Shown: positions 1 to 8,387 of the stretch, piece by piece
Position numbering within the stretch: position 1 is the first letter of the stretch
Layout of the letters: the number at the start of each line of letters is the position of its first letter
Assembly: GCA_019750095.1 (NCBI GenBank)
Contig: JAIEOW010000058.1
Coordinates: 1-53,828, forward strand
Length of the DNA: 53,828 nt
Reading direction: 5' to 3'
Origin: Phycisphaerales bacterium
GTDB taxonomy: Bacteria; Planctomycetota; Phycisphaerae; Phycisphaerales; UBA1924
Program-made: the position numbers and the translations under genes
Notes under the pieces: model-generated
Databases searched by the model: none
Seen by the model: the letters and a program-made list of their open reading frames with translations, nothing else
Told to the model about the DNA's origin: nothing

Positions 1-623
1 ACCTCATCGCGCAGTTCGGCGGCGGCGGTCCTCTCAACCTCGACCTGCGACTCGGCGGTCGCGAGCGCCGCCCGAGCGCGGGCCACATCCGTGCTGCGTT
101 CCGCGACGGCCGCATCGGCGGCGCGCAGCGTTAGACGCGCATCCTCGTCGATGAGCCGGGCAACGACCTGACCGGCTTCGATGCGTTCGCCCTCGAGAAC
201 CAACACTTCGCGCACCACGCCTTCGGCCAGCGCGGGGACGCTGACCGCGTAAGGTGCCGGCTCGATCCAGCCCGGGGCTTGCACCGCAACGGGGCCGAGC
301 TGTGCATCGGTCGGGGTTTCTTCCGAACCGCCCGACGAGACAGGATCGGCCACGGTGTCCGCCGCCCCGACGCCACTCTTCGGAATCGCCGCGGCGACGT
401 GGACCGCAAGCCGGGGCTGGAGCGCATCGCGGGCGGCATAGGCCAGCAGGCCGCCCGTCGCAAGCAGCACGGCGGCGGGAATGAGCAAGCGCGTCGCCCA
501 GCGCGCTTTGGGCCGCGCGATGACGGTGGTGCTACCCGCGGGCTGTGGCTCGGGAGTGGAATCTGATTGCGTGGGCTGCGGGCCTCGACGGAGCGCCCGC
601 AGGTCGGTCTGCGTTGTGGTCAT
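1..623 (-). CDS. HlyD-family periplasmic efflux adaptor, C-terminus outside window
   Basis: The minus-strand frame opens at an ATG (621-623) and stays open to the window edge, giving 207 residues. Residues about 1-40 are a polar, Pro/Gln-rich cytoplasmic tail. About 45-65 is one membrane anchor (ATRLLIPAAVLLATGGLLAY). A periplasmic region follows with a lipoyl/barrel-sandwich half (WIEPAPYAVSVPALAEGVV, then VLEGERIEAGQVVARL) and the start of an Ala/Arg-rich alpha-hairpin. This is the layout of membrane-fusion proteins that link an inner-membrane pump to a TolC-type exit duct. Unlike the adaptor at 8823-10241 it has a transmembrane anchor, not a lipobox. It is the last visible gene of the metal-efflux run, and its pump (RND or ABC) would lie beyond the left edge. 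Family call is secure; substrate unknown. Confidence 0.8.
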   Translation of the reverse strand, partial: MTTTQTDLRALRRGPQPTQSDSTPEPQPAGSTTVIARPKARWATRLLIPAAVLLATGGLLAYAARDALQPRLAVHVAAAIPKSGVGAADTVADPVSSGGSEETPTDAQLGPVAVQAPGWIEPAPYAVSVPALAEGVVREVLVLEGERIEAGQVVARLIDEDARLTLRAADAAVAERSTDVARARAALATAESQVEVERTAAAELRDE

Positions 624-777
624 AGATAGATGGTTCCTGCAATGCGCCGGCCGCCAAAGACAATTGACGAAGGGCGGGCGCGTCAAACAAAGACACTCCT
701 CGCACGAGCGGCACGGAGCCGGTTGCGCAAGGACGATGCGGACGCTGGGGAGAGAGAGCGTCCGTTGCAGGGTTGAA

Positions 778-1248
778 CTACACCACGAGCGCGCAATGCC
801 ACCGCAAGGCTTCGCGATTGGCCTTCAGGTGAGGCGGGTCTAAGGCCCAGCCCGGTGAGATAGGCAAGACGTTCGCATCGGGATTCGGAATGGTCCACAG
901 GACCGCGAGCGCGAATGTCGCCAGCGCATCCCATTGCTGCTCGAACGCAGGGAGTCTGCTTTCAGCCTTGACACCGGTACCGCCGGATGTGCCCCGGCAC
1001 GACGGGCACGATGGGCACTCGCCCGGGGAGGGCGGCTGGCCCTCATTTGGATCATCCAGCGGCGGGTCCGACGCCGGGTATGGTGCCGTCTCGGTCGAAC
1101 ACCCGCCGCAGCACGAGTCCGTCTCGGCCGCGACCACGCGCTTTCCCTCACAGGTACTGCCCACAAGGAGCGCCGCCTGGCAGCAGCACAGCGGCGTGAT
1201 CATGCCGATGAGCAGGGCAACCAAGATGCGGAGCAAAGGGTGACGCAT
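778..1248 (-). CDS. small secreted or membrane-anchored Cys-rich protein
   Basis: A 156-residue protein starting MRHPLLRILVALLIGM, a typical Sec signal or anchor. It is followed by Cys-rich patches: CCC, DSCCGGCS and CPSCPSCRGTS within an acidic, Pro-rich stretch (about residues 17-100). The ATG at 1246-1248 is chosen because it puts the hydrophobic segment at the N-terminus; the longer reading frame upstream is Arg/Gly-rich and runs into the ATPase gene. The start lies 41 nt after the P-type ATPase stop on the same strand. The Cys clusters and the location suggest periplasmic binding of soft metals (Cd, Hg, Cu, Zn), which is inference. I recognise no named family. The C-terminal half (WDALATFALAVLW) holds a possible second hydrophobic segment. 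Confidence 0.6.
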   Translation of the reverse strand: MRHPLLRILVALLIGMITPLCCCQAALLVGSTCEGKRVVAAETDSCCGGCSTETAPYPASDPPLDDPNEGQPPSPGECPSCPSCRGTSGGTGVKAESRLPAFEQQWDALATFALAVLWTIPNPDANVLPISPGWALDPPHLKANREALRWHCALVV

Positions 1249-1289
1249 AATGATCAAGAGTATATCGGCCAAACATCCGCCAGATTCAC

Positions 1290-3512
1290 TTACGCGGGGC
1301 TCTGACCCTTGTTCGACCCCAGCGTCGCCGCCGGACCCGTCCGCCACCCCAACAGCCGCAGCCCATTCCCGACGACGAGGAGGCTCGCCCCGACGTCTGC
1401 AATGACGGCCATCCACATCGTGCCCCACCCGCCCAGGGTCAGCGCGAAGAAGACGACCTTGATTCCGACTGCCAGTGCGATGTTTTGGGTCAGGATCGCG
1501 CCGGTGCGTCCGGAGAGCAGGACGAACTCGGGGAGCCCCCGAAGGTCATCCTGCATGAGGGCCACGTCGGCGGTTTCGAGTGCGGTATCGGTCCCCGCCG
1601 CGCCCATTGCGAAGCCGATGGTGGACTTGGCGAGGGCGGGGGCGTCGTTGACACCGTCGCCGACCATGCCGATCGCGTCGCCGTGTTCCTTGGTCAGGCG
1701 CTCGATCTCGGCGAGTTTATCTTCGGGAAGCATCCCGCCCTTGGCCTCGTCGATGCCGACGGTCTTGGCGATGGCCGACGCGGTCGTCTGGTTGTCGCCT
1801 GAGAGCATGAGCGTCTTGATGCCCAGCCCGTGCAGCGACTTGATGGCCTCGACGCTGCTCTCACGTGGCGTGTCGGCCACGGCGATGATGCCCAGTGCCG
1901 TGGTTGCCGATGCGACCACCACCGCCGTCTTCCCCTGCACCTCGAAGTGCCCCAGCACCGCTTCGACTTCCAGCGAGCAGACCTTCCGCTCCTCGGCGAG
2001 GCGGTGGTTGCCGACGAAGTACGCCGCCCCGTCGATGCGGCCCTCGACGCCCCGCCCCGTGAGCGATTTGAACGCCTCAACGCTCGCACGCTTGCCGCTC
2101 CACGCCGCCACAACCGCAAGCGCCACCGGGTGCTGCGAGAGCGCATCGAGGCTCGCGGCGATACGGAGGACTTCATCCTTGCTCGCACCGCCGATGGGCT
2201 GCACATCGGTCACACGCGGCTTGCCCTCGGTGATCGTCCCGGTCTTGTCGAGCGCCACCACCTTCAACTTGCGGCCGTTCTCCAAGTGGACGCCGCCCTT
2301 GATGAGGATGCCCCGCTTGGCCGCCGCCGTCAGACCGCTCACGACCGTCACCGGCGTTGAGATGACCAGGGCGCACGGGCACGCGATGACGAGCAGCACC
2401 AGCGCCTTGTAGAGCCACGGATAGAACGGCTGGCCGAACGCCAACCACGGCACGACCGCGACCAGCACCGCGGCAACGCACACGATGGGCGTATATGCCC
2501 GCGCGAAGTTGTCCACGAACCGCTGCGTCGGGGCGCGGCTCCCCTGCGCCTCCTGCACCGTCCTGATGATCTTCGCCAGCGTCGTCTGGTCCTTGCCGCC
2601 GGTGGTCTTGAACTCCAGCACGCCCGACTCGTTGATCGTCCCCGCGAAGACCTTGTCGCCGATCTTCTTGTCCACCGGCACGGACTCGCCCGTGACCGGC
2701 GCCTGGTTCACGCTCGACTCGCCCGCGACCACCACGCCGTCGAGCGCGAGCCGCTCGCCGGGTTTGACCTGCACGACCGCGCCGATCGAGACTTCCGCCG
2801 AGATGGTCACCTTCCATGCACCATCGGGCTGCTTCACGCTCGCCTCATCGGGGGCCATCGCCATCAAACCCTTCACGGCGTTGCGGGCCCGGTCCAGCGC
2901 CTTGGCCTCGATCCGTTCGGCGAGCGCGAACAGGAACGTCACCAGCGCGATCTCCGGCCACGCCCCGATCACCGCCCCGCCGACGATCGCCACCGTCATC
3001 AGGAAGTTGATGTTGAGCGTGAAGGTCCGAAGCGCGATCCAGCCCTTCTTCAGCGTCGGCAGCCCGCCCAGCAGGATCGACGCGACCGACATCGCGATGA
3101 CCACGGGCGAGGTCTCCTTCACGCCCGCGAAGTACATCGCCTCCGCGCCCGCCGCGAGCAGGCCCGAGAGAATGAACAGCCCGTACTTCCGCCACCACGG
3201 GCGCGTGTCCTCTTCCGCCGCCCCGTGCGCATCCCCCGGCGCGCACGCCGTTCCGCCGCAGTCGGCCCCCGCTTCCGCGCCGGTCCCGTCAGCGGGCGAA
3301 GCCACCGTCGGCGTCATCCCCACCGAGCGCACCATCGCCGCGAGCATCGCGGGGGAGGCCGCCGCGTCGTGGGTCACCGTCATCCGCCGCGTCACGACGT
3401 TGCACTCCACCGACGCCACGCCGGGTATCCCGCCGACCGCCTTGCGCAAGACCTGCTCCTCCGCGGCGCAGTCGAGCTGGTCAACGCGGATGATGGTCGT
3501 GGTCGTGGACAC
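1290..3512 (-). CDS. heavy-metal P1B-type ATPase (ZntA/CadA class)
   Basis: A 740-residue ATP-driven exporter of soft divalent cations (Zn, Cd, Pb) across the inner membrane. The N-terminus is one ferredoxin-like HMA domain with the DCAAEE variant at about residue 14, where CXXC is replaced, as in many CadA-like proteins. Next come membrane helices, the actuator loop motif TGES, the CPC permeation motif (VIACPCALVIST), the phosphorylation motif DKTGTITEG, the hinge motif MVGDGVNDAPAL and a C-terminal helix pair. The CPC site and HMA variant favour Zn/Cd/Pb over Cu. The start is a GTG at 3510-3512: GGAAGGA (complement of 3521-3527) lies 8 nt upstream, whereas a longer frame would translate the 21-nt repeat array as protein. 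It is flanked by His-rich and Cys-rich periplasmic proteins. The exact metal cannot be told from sequence alone. Confidence 0.95.
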   Translation of the reverse strand: MSTTTTIIRVDQLDCAAEEQVLRKAVGGIPGVASVECNVVTRRMTVTHDAAASPAMLAAMVRSVGMTPTVASPADGTGAEAGADCGGTACAPGDAHGAAEEDTRPWWRKYGLFILSGLLAAGAEAMYFAGVKETSPVVIAMSVASILLGGLPTLKKGWIALRTFTLNINFLMTVAIVGGAVIGAWPEIALVTFLFALAERIEAKALDRARNAVKGLMAMAPDEASVKQPDGAWKVTISAEVSIGAVVQVKPGERLALDGVVVAGESSVNQAPVTGESVPVDKKIGDKVFAGTINESGVLEFKTTGGKDQTTLAKIIRTVQEAQGSRAPTQRFVDNFARAYTPIVCVAAVLVAVVPWLAFGQPFYPWLYKALVLLVIACPCALVISTPVTVVSGLTAAAKRGILIKGGVHLENGRKLKVVALDKTGTITEGKPRVTDVQPIGGASKDEVLRIAASLDALSQHPVALAVVAAWSGKRASVEAFKSLTGRGVEGRIDGAAYFVGNHRLAEERKVCSLEVEAVLGHFEVQGKTAVVVASATTALGIIAVADTPRESSVEAIKSLHGLGIKTLMLSGDNQTTASAIAKTVGIDEAKGGMLPEDKLAEIERLTKEHGDAIGMVGDGVNDAPALAKSTIGFAMGAAGTDTALETADVALMQDDLRGLPEFVLLSGRTGAILTQNIALAVGIKVVFFALTLGGWGTMWMAVIADVGASLLVVGNGLRLLGWRTGPAATLGSNKGQSPA

Positions 3513-3539
3513 CGAGCAATTCCTTCCGGCGGCCCGAGC

Positions 3540-3749
3540 CGCCTTGTTCCAACCCAGCCGGAGCACATTCCGAGCCGCTCGGCAATCACTCCAGACCGTC
3601 TGGAGTGATTGCCAACCCGTTCAGAGCATGTTCCAAGCCACCCGGGGCGTGTTCCCACGCGCCGGGAGCGTCTTCCATAAAGCCGGGAGTCGATTCCACG
3701 GAAACTGGAATGCACTCCGGGCCGATTGGAATCGACCGGCGAGCGTCCC
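3540..3749. repeat. degenerate tandem array, 21-nt period, ten units (array I)
   Basis: Ten consecutive 21-nt units start at 3540, 3561, 3582, 3603, 3624, 3645, 3666, 3687, 3708 and 3729. The best-kept part is a YTCC core at unit positions 8-11 (GTTCC, ATTCC or ACTCC), with a GGA/GGG core spanning the unit junction in the opposite sense. Other positions vary freely. The array fills most of the 288-nt gap between the His-rich gene and the ATPase gene. Because 21 is a multiple of three it reads as heptapeptide-repeat frames on both strands, which I take to be spurious. Confidence 0.85.
3581..3613. promoter_or_regulatory. perfect 15-bp inverted repeat upstream of the P-type ATPase
   Basis: Arms GGCAATCACTCCAGA and TCTGGAGTGATTGCC flank a 3-nt centre (CCG at 3596-3598) with no mismatch. 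It spans units 3 and 4 of array I and lies 68 nt upstream of the ATPase GTG. No T-run follows on the minus strand, so a simple intrinsic terminator is unlikely. It could be an operator, an RNA hairpin in the leader, or a local inversion of one array unit. Confidence 0.6.
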
Positions 3750-3800
3750 TGCTGGCCCGATACGGCACGCGGCCGGCGAAGGAAACGCGCTCGCCCGCGA

Positions 3801-4454
3801 TCACTTCTTGAGTGGGAATCCGCCGACGGACTTGTTGCCCTTGCCGTCGTCGATCTCGATCCAGAGTTGAGCGCCCGCGGGAATGGGGTTGGGCACGTCG
3901 GCGTGGGCGTGGTACTCATTGCCGCCGCCGTCGGCCTTCTGCTTCATCGCGCCCTTGCCGTCCTGCGAACCGATCCAGACGCGAACGGCGGCGGGCTTGG
4001 CCGTGCTCCCCGAGAGCTTGATGTCGAGATGGGCTTCACTCCCGGCCTTGACTTCGCCCGAGACCGCGACGGTCCACGCGCCGATGGTGGCCGTGCCGAG
4101 CGCGCCGCCCTCACCGTGGCCGTGGTCGCCGTGGTCACCCCCGGCCTTCCCGGCTCCGCCCGCGGGCGCTGCGGCGGCGGGCTTGGCGTGATCGTGCCCG
4201 TCGCCCTCCTTGTGGCCGTGGCCGTCATCTTCCTTGCCGGCGCACTGGTCGCACTTGCCGTGCGCGACCATTTTGAGGGTGTTGCCGTCGCGCAGCCAGA
4301 GGTGGGCCTCGCCGTCGTCGGCGGTGACGAAGTACTGCGTGTCGGCGGGGGCGCGCTGCGCGGCCCCCTGGCCCATCATCGCCGCGAGGGCGGCGGTCAG
4401 ACCGACACCGGCGATCAGGCCAAGGACGACGGACGAACGATTCGGATTATTCAT
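3801..4454 (-). CDS. His-rich secreted protein, paralogue of the adjacent lipoprotein
   Basis: A 217-residue protein starting MNNPNRSSVVLGLIAGVGL, with a signal or anchor at residues 8-30. A CDQC motif near residue 70 is followed by a His/Asp/Gly-rich linker (DGHGHKEGDGHDH, later DHGDHGHGEGG). The last ~70 residues form a compact domain beginning PAAVRVWIGSQDGKG and ending in AGAQLWIEIDDGKGNKS. That C-terminal domain is clearly homologous to the end of the protein at 4557-5117. The poly-His linker and the place between an RND pump and a P1B ATPase suggest periplasmic metal buffering or delivery; this is inference. No signature of a named family is recognised. Confidence 0.75.
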   Translation of the reverse strand: MNNPNRSSVVLGLIAGVGLTAALAAMMGQGAAQRAPADTQYFVTADDGEAHLWLRDGNTLKMVAHGKCDQCAGKEDDGHGHKEGDGHDHAKPAAAAPAGGAGKAGGDHGDHGHGEGGALGTATIGAWTVAVSGEVKAGSEAHLDIKLSGSTAKPAAVRVWIGSQDGKGAMKQKADGGGNEYHAHADVPNPIPAGAQLWIEIDDGKGNKSVGGFPLKK

Positions 4455-4556
4455 CGTGATGCTCCAGAGCGAGGCGACCGGGCGCGGGCCGCCGGGACGT
4501 GTCTTCAGTTTTCCGCCCGGCCGCGCCGCCGGGACGGTGTGCGATCAGCGCACGGC

Positions 4557-5117
4557 TTACGACTTGAGATCAAACCCAACAACGTGCTTCTCACCCTTGG
4601 CGGTCTCGACCTCGACCCAGAGTTTGCTCCCGGCGGGTAGCGGCTTGGGCACCTCGGCGTGCGCGTGCCATCCATCGCCCTCGGCCTCGGCCTTGCTCTT
4701 GATCGAGCCTTTGCCGTCCTGCGTGCCGATCCACACCCGCACCGCGGCGGGCTTACCCGCGCCGCCAGTGACGCTGATGTCGAACGTCGCGTCGCCGCCC
4801 GGCGTGACATCTCCTTCGCGGGCCGCGACGATCGTCATACCGCCCGCCGACTGGCTGCCAAGTTCGGTCTTGGGGCCGTGCCCGTGGCCGTCCTTGTGGT
4901 CATGGTCGTCACCATCTTTGTGGTCGTGCTTGTCGCCAGCCTTGTGATCGTGCCCGTCGCCATCCTTGTGGTTGTGGTCGTCGGTCTTGGGTGCGCCGGT
5001 TGTTCCGACGGCGGGCTTGGCGGGCGCATCGGACTTCTTCTCGCAGCCTGTCAGGCCGGCGGAAAGTGCGAGCAGCGGGACGGCGAGGACCAGAGCGAGC
5101 GTGCGAACGGTGTTCAT
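4557..5117 (-). CDS. His-rich metal-binding-type lipoprotein
   Basis: A 186-residue protein. MNTVRTLALVLAVPLLALS leads to the lipobox LTGC, giving a lipid-anchored mature protein. Residues about 40-80 are a run of DHNHKDGDGHDH-type repeats, with at least 12 His in about 45 residues. The C-terminal domain (PAAVRVWIGTQDGKG ... AGSKLWVEVETAKG) matches the protein encoded just downstream, so the two arose by duplication. ATG 5115-5117 has AAGGAG 10 nt upstream. It lies 30 nt after the RND pump gene, so the two are probably co-transcribed. A role as a periplasmic sponge or chaperone for the pump is inferred from composition and context. Confidence 0.8.
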   Translation of the reverse strand: MNTVRTLALVLAVPLLALSAGLTGCEKKSDAPAKPAVGTTGAPKTDDHNHKDGDGHDHKAGDKHDHKDGDDHDHKDGHGHGPKTELGSQSAGGMTIVAAREGDVTPGGDATFDISVTGGAGKPAAVRVWIGTQDGKGSIKSKAEAEGDGWHAHAEVPKPLPAGSKLWVEVETAKGEKHVVGFDLKS

Positions 5118-5147
5118 GGCGAAATCTCCTTGCAATCAAGTTGAGGG

Positions 5148-8100
5148 TCAGGACTTCTTGGTGGAACGGCGCAGCAGGCGGGCCAGGAGTCCGGGACGCC
5201 CGGACGCCTCGCGCTTGACCTTGAATGCCACGGCGTAACCGGCGGGAACAACGAACAGGTTGAGCAACGTGGACGACACCAGCCCGCCCAGCACGACGAT
5301 CGCCAGTGGGGCGAGCAGTTCGCTGCCAGGCTTGCCCTTGGCGAGCGCGAGCGGCACCAGGCCGAGCATCGCGGCCAGGGCCGTCATCAGGATCGGGACC
5401 AATCGTTCCAAGGACCCTTGGATAATCGAATCGCCGATTGACTTGCCCTCGCGCTCTTGGAGATGGTCATAGTGGTTGACAAGCAGGATGCCATTGCGGA
5501 CGGCGATGCCGAAGAGGGTCACGAAGCCCACCATGCTGGCGATGGAGATAACCGGCGCAATGTAGCGTGAGGACGACAGCCCGAAGAGCGCGAGCGTGTT
5601 GCTGACAAGGCCGGGGCTCTCGGTGATGTAGATGGCGACGATGCCGCCGATGAGCGCCAGCGGCAGGTTGAGCATCACCAGCAGGGCCACGCGGGCCTTG
5701 CCCGTGGACAGTTGCAGGAGCAGGAACATGAAGACCGCCACGCCCGCGCCCATGATGAGGATGGTGCGGCTGGCGGACTGCTGGGCCTCGAACTGCCCGC
5801 CGTAGTGGACGGTGTATCCCGCCTTCTGCACGATCGGGTCCACCTTGGCCTGTACCTGCGCGACGAGCTGCCCGAGGTTGTACCCGTCGGCGACGTTGGT
5901 CGAGATGACGGCCTTGCGCTGGGCGTTCTCGCGGGCAATGAGGTTGCTGGTCTTCTCCGGCCCGATGTCAGCGATTTCGCGCAAGCGGACGATCGCCCCG
6001 CCCGCGCCCCGCAGTTGCAGGTCCATGATTTGGTCGATCCGCTCCCGCTCGCTCTCGGCCAGGCGCACGACCATCTCGTACCGGCGCACGCCCTGGTTCA
6101 CCTCGGCGACCGTCTCGCCGTAGAGCGCCTGCTGCACCTGCTGGGCCGCGGCTCCGGGCGAGAGCCCCGCGGCGACAAGGTCTTGCGGGCGGTAGCGGAT
6201 CGGCAGCGAGGTAATCAGAATCTCGCGGTTGGCCGCGACATCGCGGGTGCCGGGGATGGGCTTGATCGCCGCCTCGATCTCCTTGGCGAGCGAGCGCAGC
6301 ACGTTGAGGTCTTCTCCGTACACGTTGATCGCGATGGCCGCGGGCGTGCCCGACAGGACGTGGCTGAGCCGGTGCTCAATCGGTTGGCCCACCATCGTGG
6401 TGATGCCGGGGATGTTGGCGATGATGCGGTCGATCTCGCTGCGGACCTTCTCCTGGTCCACGCCCGCCTTCATCGTCACTTCGATCTCGGAACTGCTCAC
6501 CGGCTCGGCGTGCTCATCGCGCTCGGCCCGGCCGGTGCGCCGCGTGACGCTCGACACGCCCTCGATGCCGACCATCTGGGCCTCGACGCCCGTCGCCAAT
6601 CGGTTGCTCTCGACCAGCGATGTACCCGGGGGCGCGAGCAGGAACACGGTGAACGTGCCTTCCTTGAACGCGGGCAAGAATGATGTGCCAAAGGTGGACA
6701 TGAGCACCAGCGAGGCCACGGTGAGCAGCCCCGCTCCACCAAGCACGACGCCGCGGTTGCGGACGCTCGCGCGGAGGGTCGGTTCGTACCACCGCTTGAG
6801 CTTGCGTACCAGCCACCCGTCGTGCTCTCCGTGCCCACCCGCCCCCCCGGCCTGCCCGGCCTTCTTGCCGAACGAGCCGGCAAAGAGCCACTTGCACAGC
6901 GCGGGCGTGACCGTGAGCGCCACGATCAGCGACGCCATGATCGAGATGATGTACGCGATGCCCAGCGGCTGGAAGAAGCGTCCCTCAAGCCCCTGCAGGA
7001 ACAGCAGCGGGACGAAGACCATGCAGATGATGATGGTGGCGAAGACCACCGACGAGCGGATCTCGTTGCTGGCGGTGTAGATAACGTCCACCAGCCCCTT
7101 GCGCTCACCCTCGGGCAGGCCCTCGTTCTCCTTGAGCCGCCGCAGCACGTTCTCCACGTCGATGATGGCGTCGTCCACCAGTTCGCCGATGGCGACCGCC
7201 AGACCGCCCAGCGTCATAACGTTGATCGACAGCCCCCACGCCCAGAGCAGCAGGATCGCCACGGCGAGCGAGAGCGGCAGGGCCGTGAGCGTCACGATCG
7301 TCGCCCGCACGTTCATCAGGAACAGGATCAGGATCACCCCGACGATGATGCTCGCCTCAATCAGGACCTTGACCACGCCGTTGATCGACCGCTCGATGAA
7401 CCGCGATGCCCGGAATGGGTCGCGGTTCAAGACCATCCCCTTGGGCATGGCCTTCTCCATCTGGTCCAGGACTGCGTCGATCTGTGTTGTCAGGTTGAGC
7501 GTGTTGGTCCCGGGGCTTTTCTGCACGCTGATGACTACGCCCGGCAGCGCCCGGTCGGACGCGGTGCCGCGCTTGGGCGAGGGGCCGAGCTGCACGTCCG
7601 CGACTTGGCCGATCGTCACCGCCGCGCCGTTGTGAATCCGGACCAGCGTGTTCTTGATGGCTTCGGCGCTGGTCACGCGGGCGGTCTGGCGGATGGGCAG
7701 TTCCTGGTTCTCCCAGTTGGGGACGTACCCCGCGCTCGCGGTCGAGTGAGCCCCCTTGGCGGCCTCGACCACGTCGGAGATCGTCAGGCCGTACAGCGCG
7801 AGCTGGTCCTGCTTCACGTTGATCTGGTACTGCGGCAGTTCGCCGCCGATGGCGACCACCTGGGCCACGCCCGGGACCGCGAGGATCTTGTTCCGCAGGT
7901 CAAACTCCGCGAAGGAGCGCATATCCAGAGGCGTGACTGAGCCGTCGGGGCTGGACAGGGCCATGAGCATGATCTCGCCCGTGATGCTGGTGACGGGCGT
8001 GATCTCGGCGTGCGCGTTGGGGGGCAGACTCTCGCGCACCCCCGCCAGGCGCTCCGAGACCAGTTGCCGGGCGCGGTAGATGTCCATGCCCCAGTCAAAC

Positions 8101-8387
8101 TCGACCCACACGATCGACAGGCTCGTGGCCGAGGCGCTGCGGACCCGCCGCGTGCCCGGCAGGCCGTTGACCGCCGTCTCGATCGGGAAGGTGACGTTGC
8201 TCTCGACCTCGTCGGCCGCCAAGCCGCCCGCCTCGGTCATCACGACCACCGTGGGGGCGTTGAGCTCGGGGAAGACGTCGACCGGCATGTTCTTGATCTT
8301 GAGCCCGGCGAAGACCAGCAGCAGCCCGGCGAAGACGACGACCAGGGACGACTGCTTGAGTGAAAACTCGATCAACTTAGCGAGCAT
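5148..8387 (-). CDS. CusA/CzcA-family heavy-metal RND efflux pump
   Basis: A 1079-residue inner-membrane proton-driven pump that would export metal ions from periplasm or cytoplasm through adaptor and TolC channel. It starts MLAKLIEFSLKQSSLVVVFA (TM1) and has the family's early motif PVDVFPELNAPTV. Two large periplasmic loops and two sets of TM helices follow. The TM4 motif is AIGELVDDAIIDVEN, which resembles the monovalent or unassigned HME classes more than the DGA motif of CzcA. GNGILLVNHY-type sequence (RNGILLVNHYDHLQ) is seen in the C-terminal half. ATG 8385-8387 has GGAAGGAG close upstream; a frame extending 128 residues further back reads through array II and is rejected. It forms a tripartite system with the adaptor (8823-10241) and TolC protein (10266-11783). 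Metal specificity remains open. Confidence 0.95.
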   Translation of the reverse strand: MLAKLIEFSLKQSSLVVVFAGLLLVFAGLKIKNMPVDVFPELNAPTVVVMTEAGGLAADEVESNVTFPIETAVNGLPGTRRVRSASATSLSIVWVEFDWGMDIYRARQLVSERLAGVRESLPPNAHAEITPVTSITGEIMLMALSSPDGSVTPLDMRSFAEFDLRNKILAVPGVAQVVAIGGELPQYQINVKQDQLALYGLTISDVVEAAKGAHSTASAGYVPNWENQELPIRQTARVTSAEAIKNTLVRIHNGAAVTIGQVADVQLGPSPKRGTASDRALPGVVISVQKSPGTNTLNLTTQIDAVLDQMEKAMPKGMVLNRDPFRASRFIERSINGVVKVLIEASIIVGVILILFLMNVRATIVTLTALPLSLAVAILLLWAWGLSINVMTLGGLAVAIGELVDDAIIDVENVLRRLKENEGLPEGERKGLVDVIYTASNEIRSSVVFATIIICMVFVPLLFLQGLEGRFFQPLGIAYIISIMASLIVALTVTPALCKWLFAGSFGKKAGQAGGAGGHGEHDGWLVRKLKRWYEPTLRASVRNRGVVLGGAGLLTVASLVLMSTFGTSFLPAFKEGTFTVFLLAPPGTSLVESNRLATGVEAQMVGIEGVSSVTRRTGRAERDEHAEPVSSSEIEVTMKAGVDQEKVRSEIDRIIANIPGITTMVGQPIEHRLSHVLSGTPAAIAINVYGEDLNVLRSLAKEIEAAIKPIPGTRDVAANREILITSLPIRYRPQDLVAAGLSPGAAAQQVQQALYGETVAEVNQGVRRYEMVVRLAESERERIDQIMDLQLRGAGGAIVRLREIADIGPEKTSNLIARENAQRKAVISTNVADGYNLGQLVAQVQAKVDPIVQKAGYTVHYGGQFEAQQSASRTILIMGAGVAVFMFLLLQLSTGKARVALLVMLNLPLALIGGIVAIYITESPGLVSNTLALFGLSSSRYIAPVISIASMVGFVTLFGIAVRNGILLVNHYDHLQEREGKSIGDSIIQGSLERLVPILMTALAAMLGLVPLALAKGKPGSELLAPLAIVVLGGLVSSTLLNLFVVPAGYAVAFKVKREASGRPGLLARLLRRSTKKS

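Noticed and set aside
3540..3804. Heptad-repeat peptides in array I (both strands) as small genes
   Set aside because: The unit varies at positions that should be kept if the peptide mattered, and both strands are equally open. The period of 21 explains the frames.
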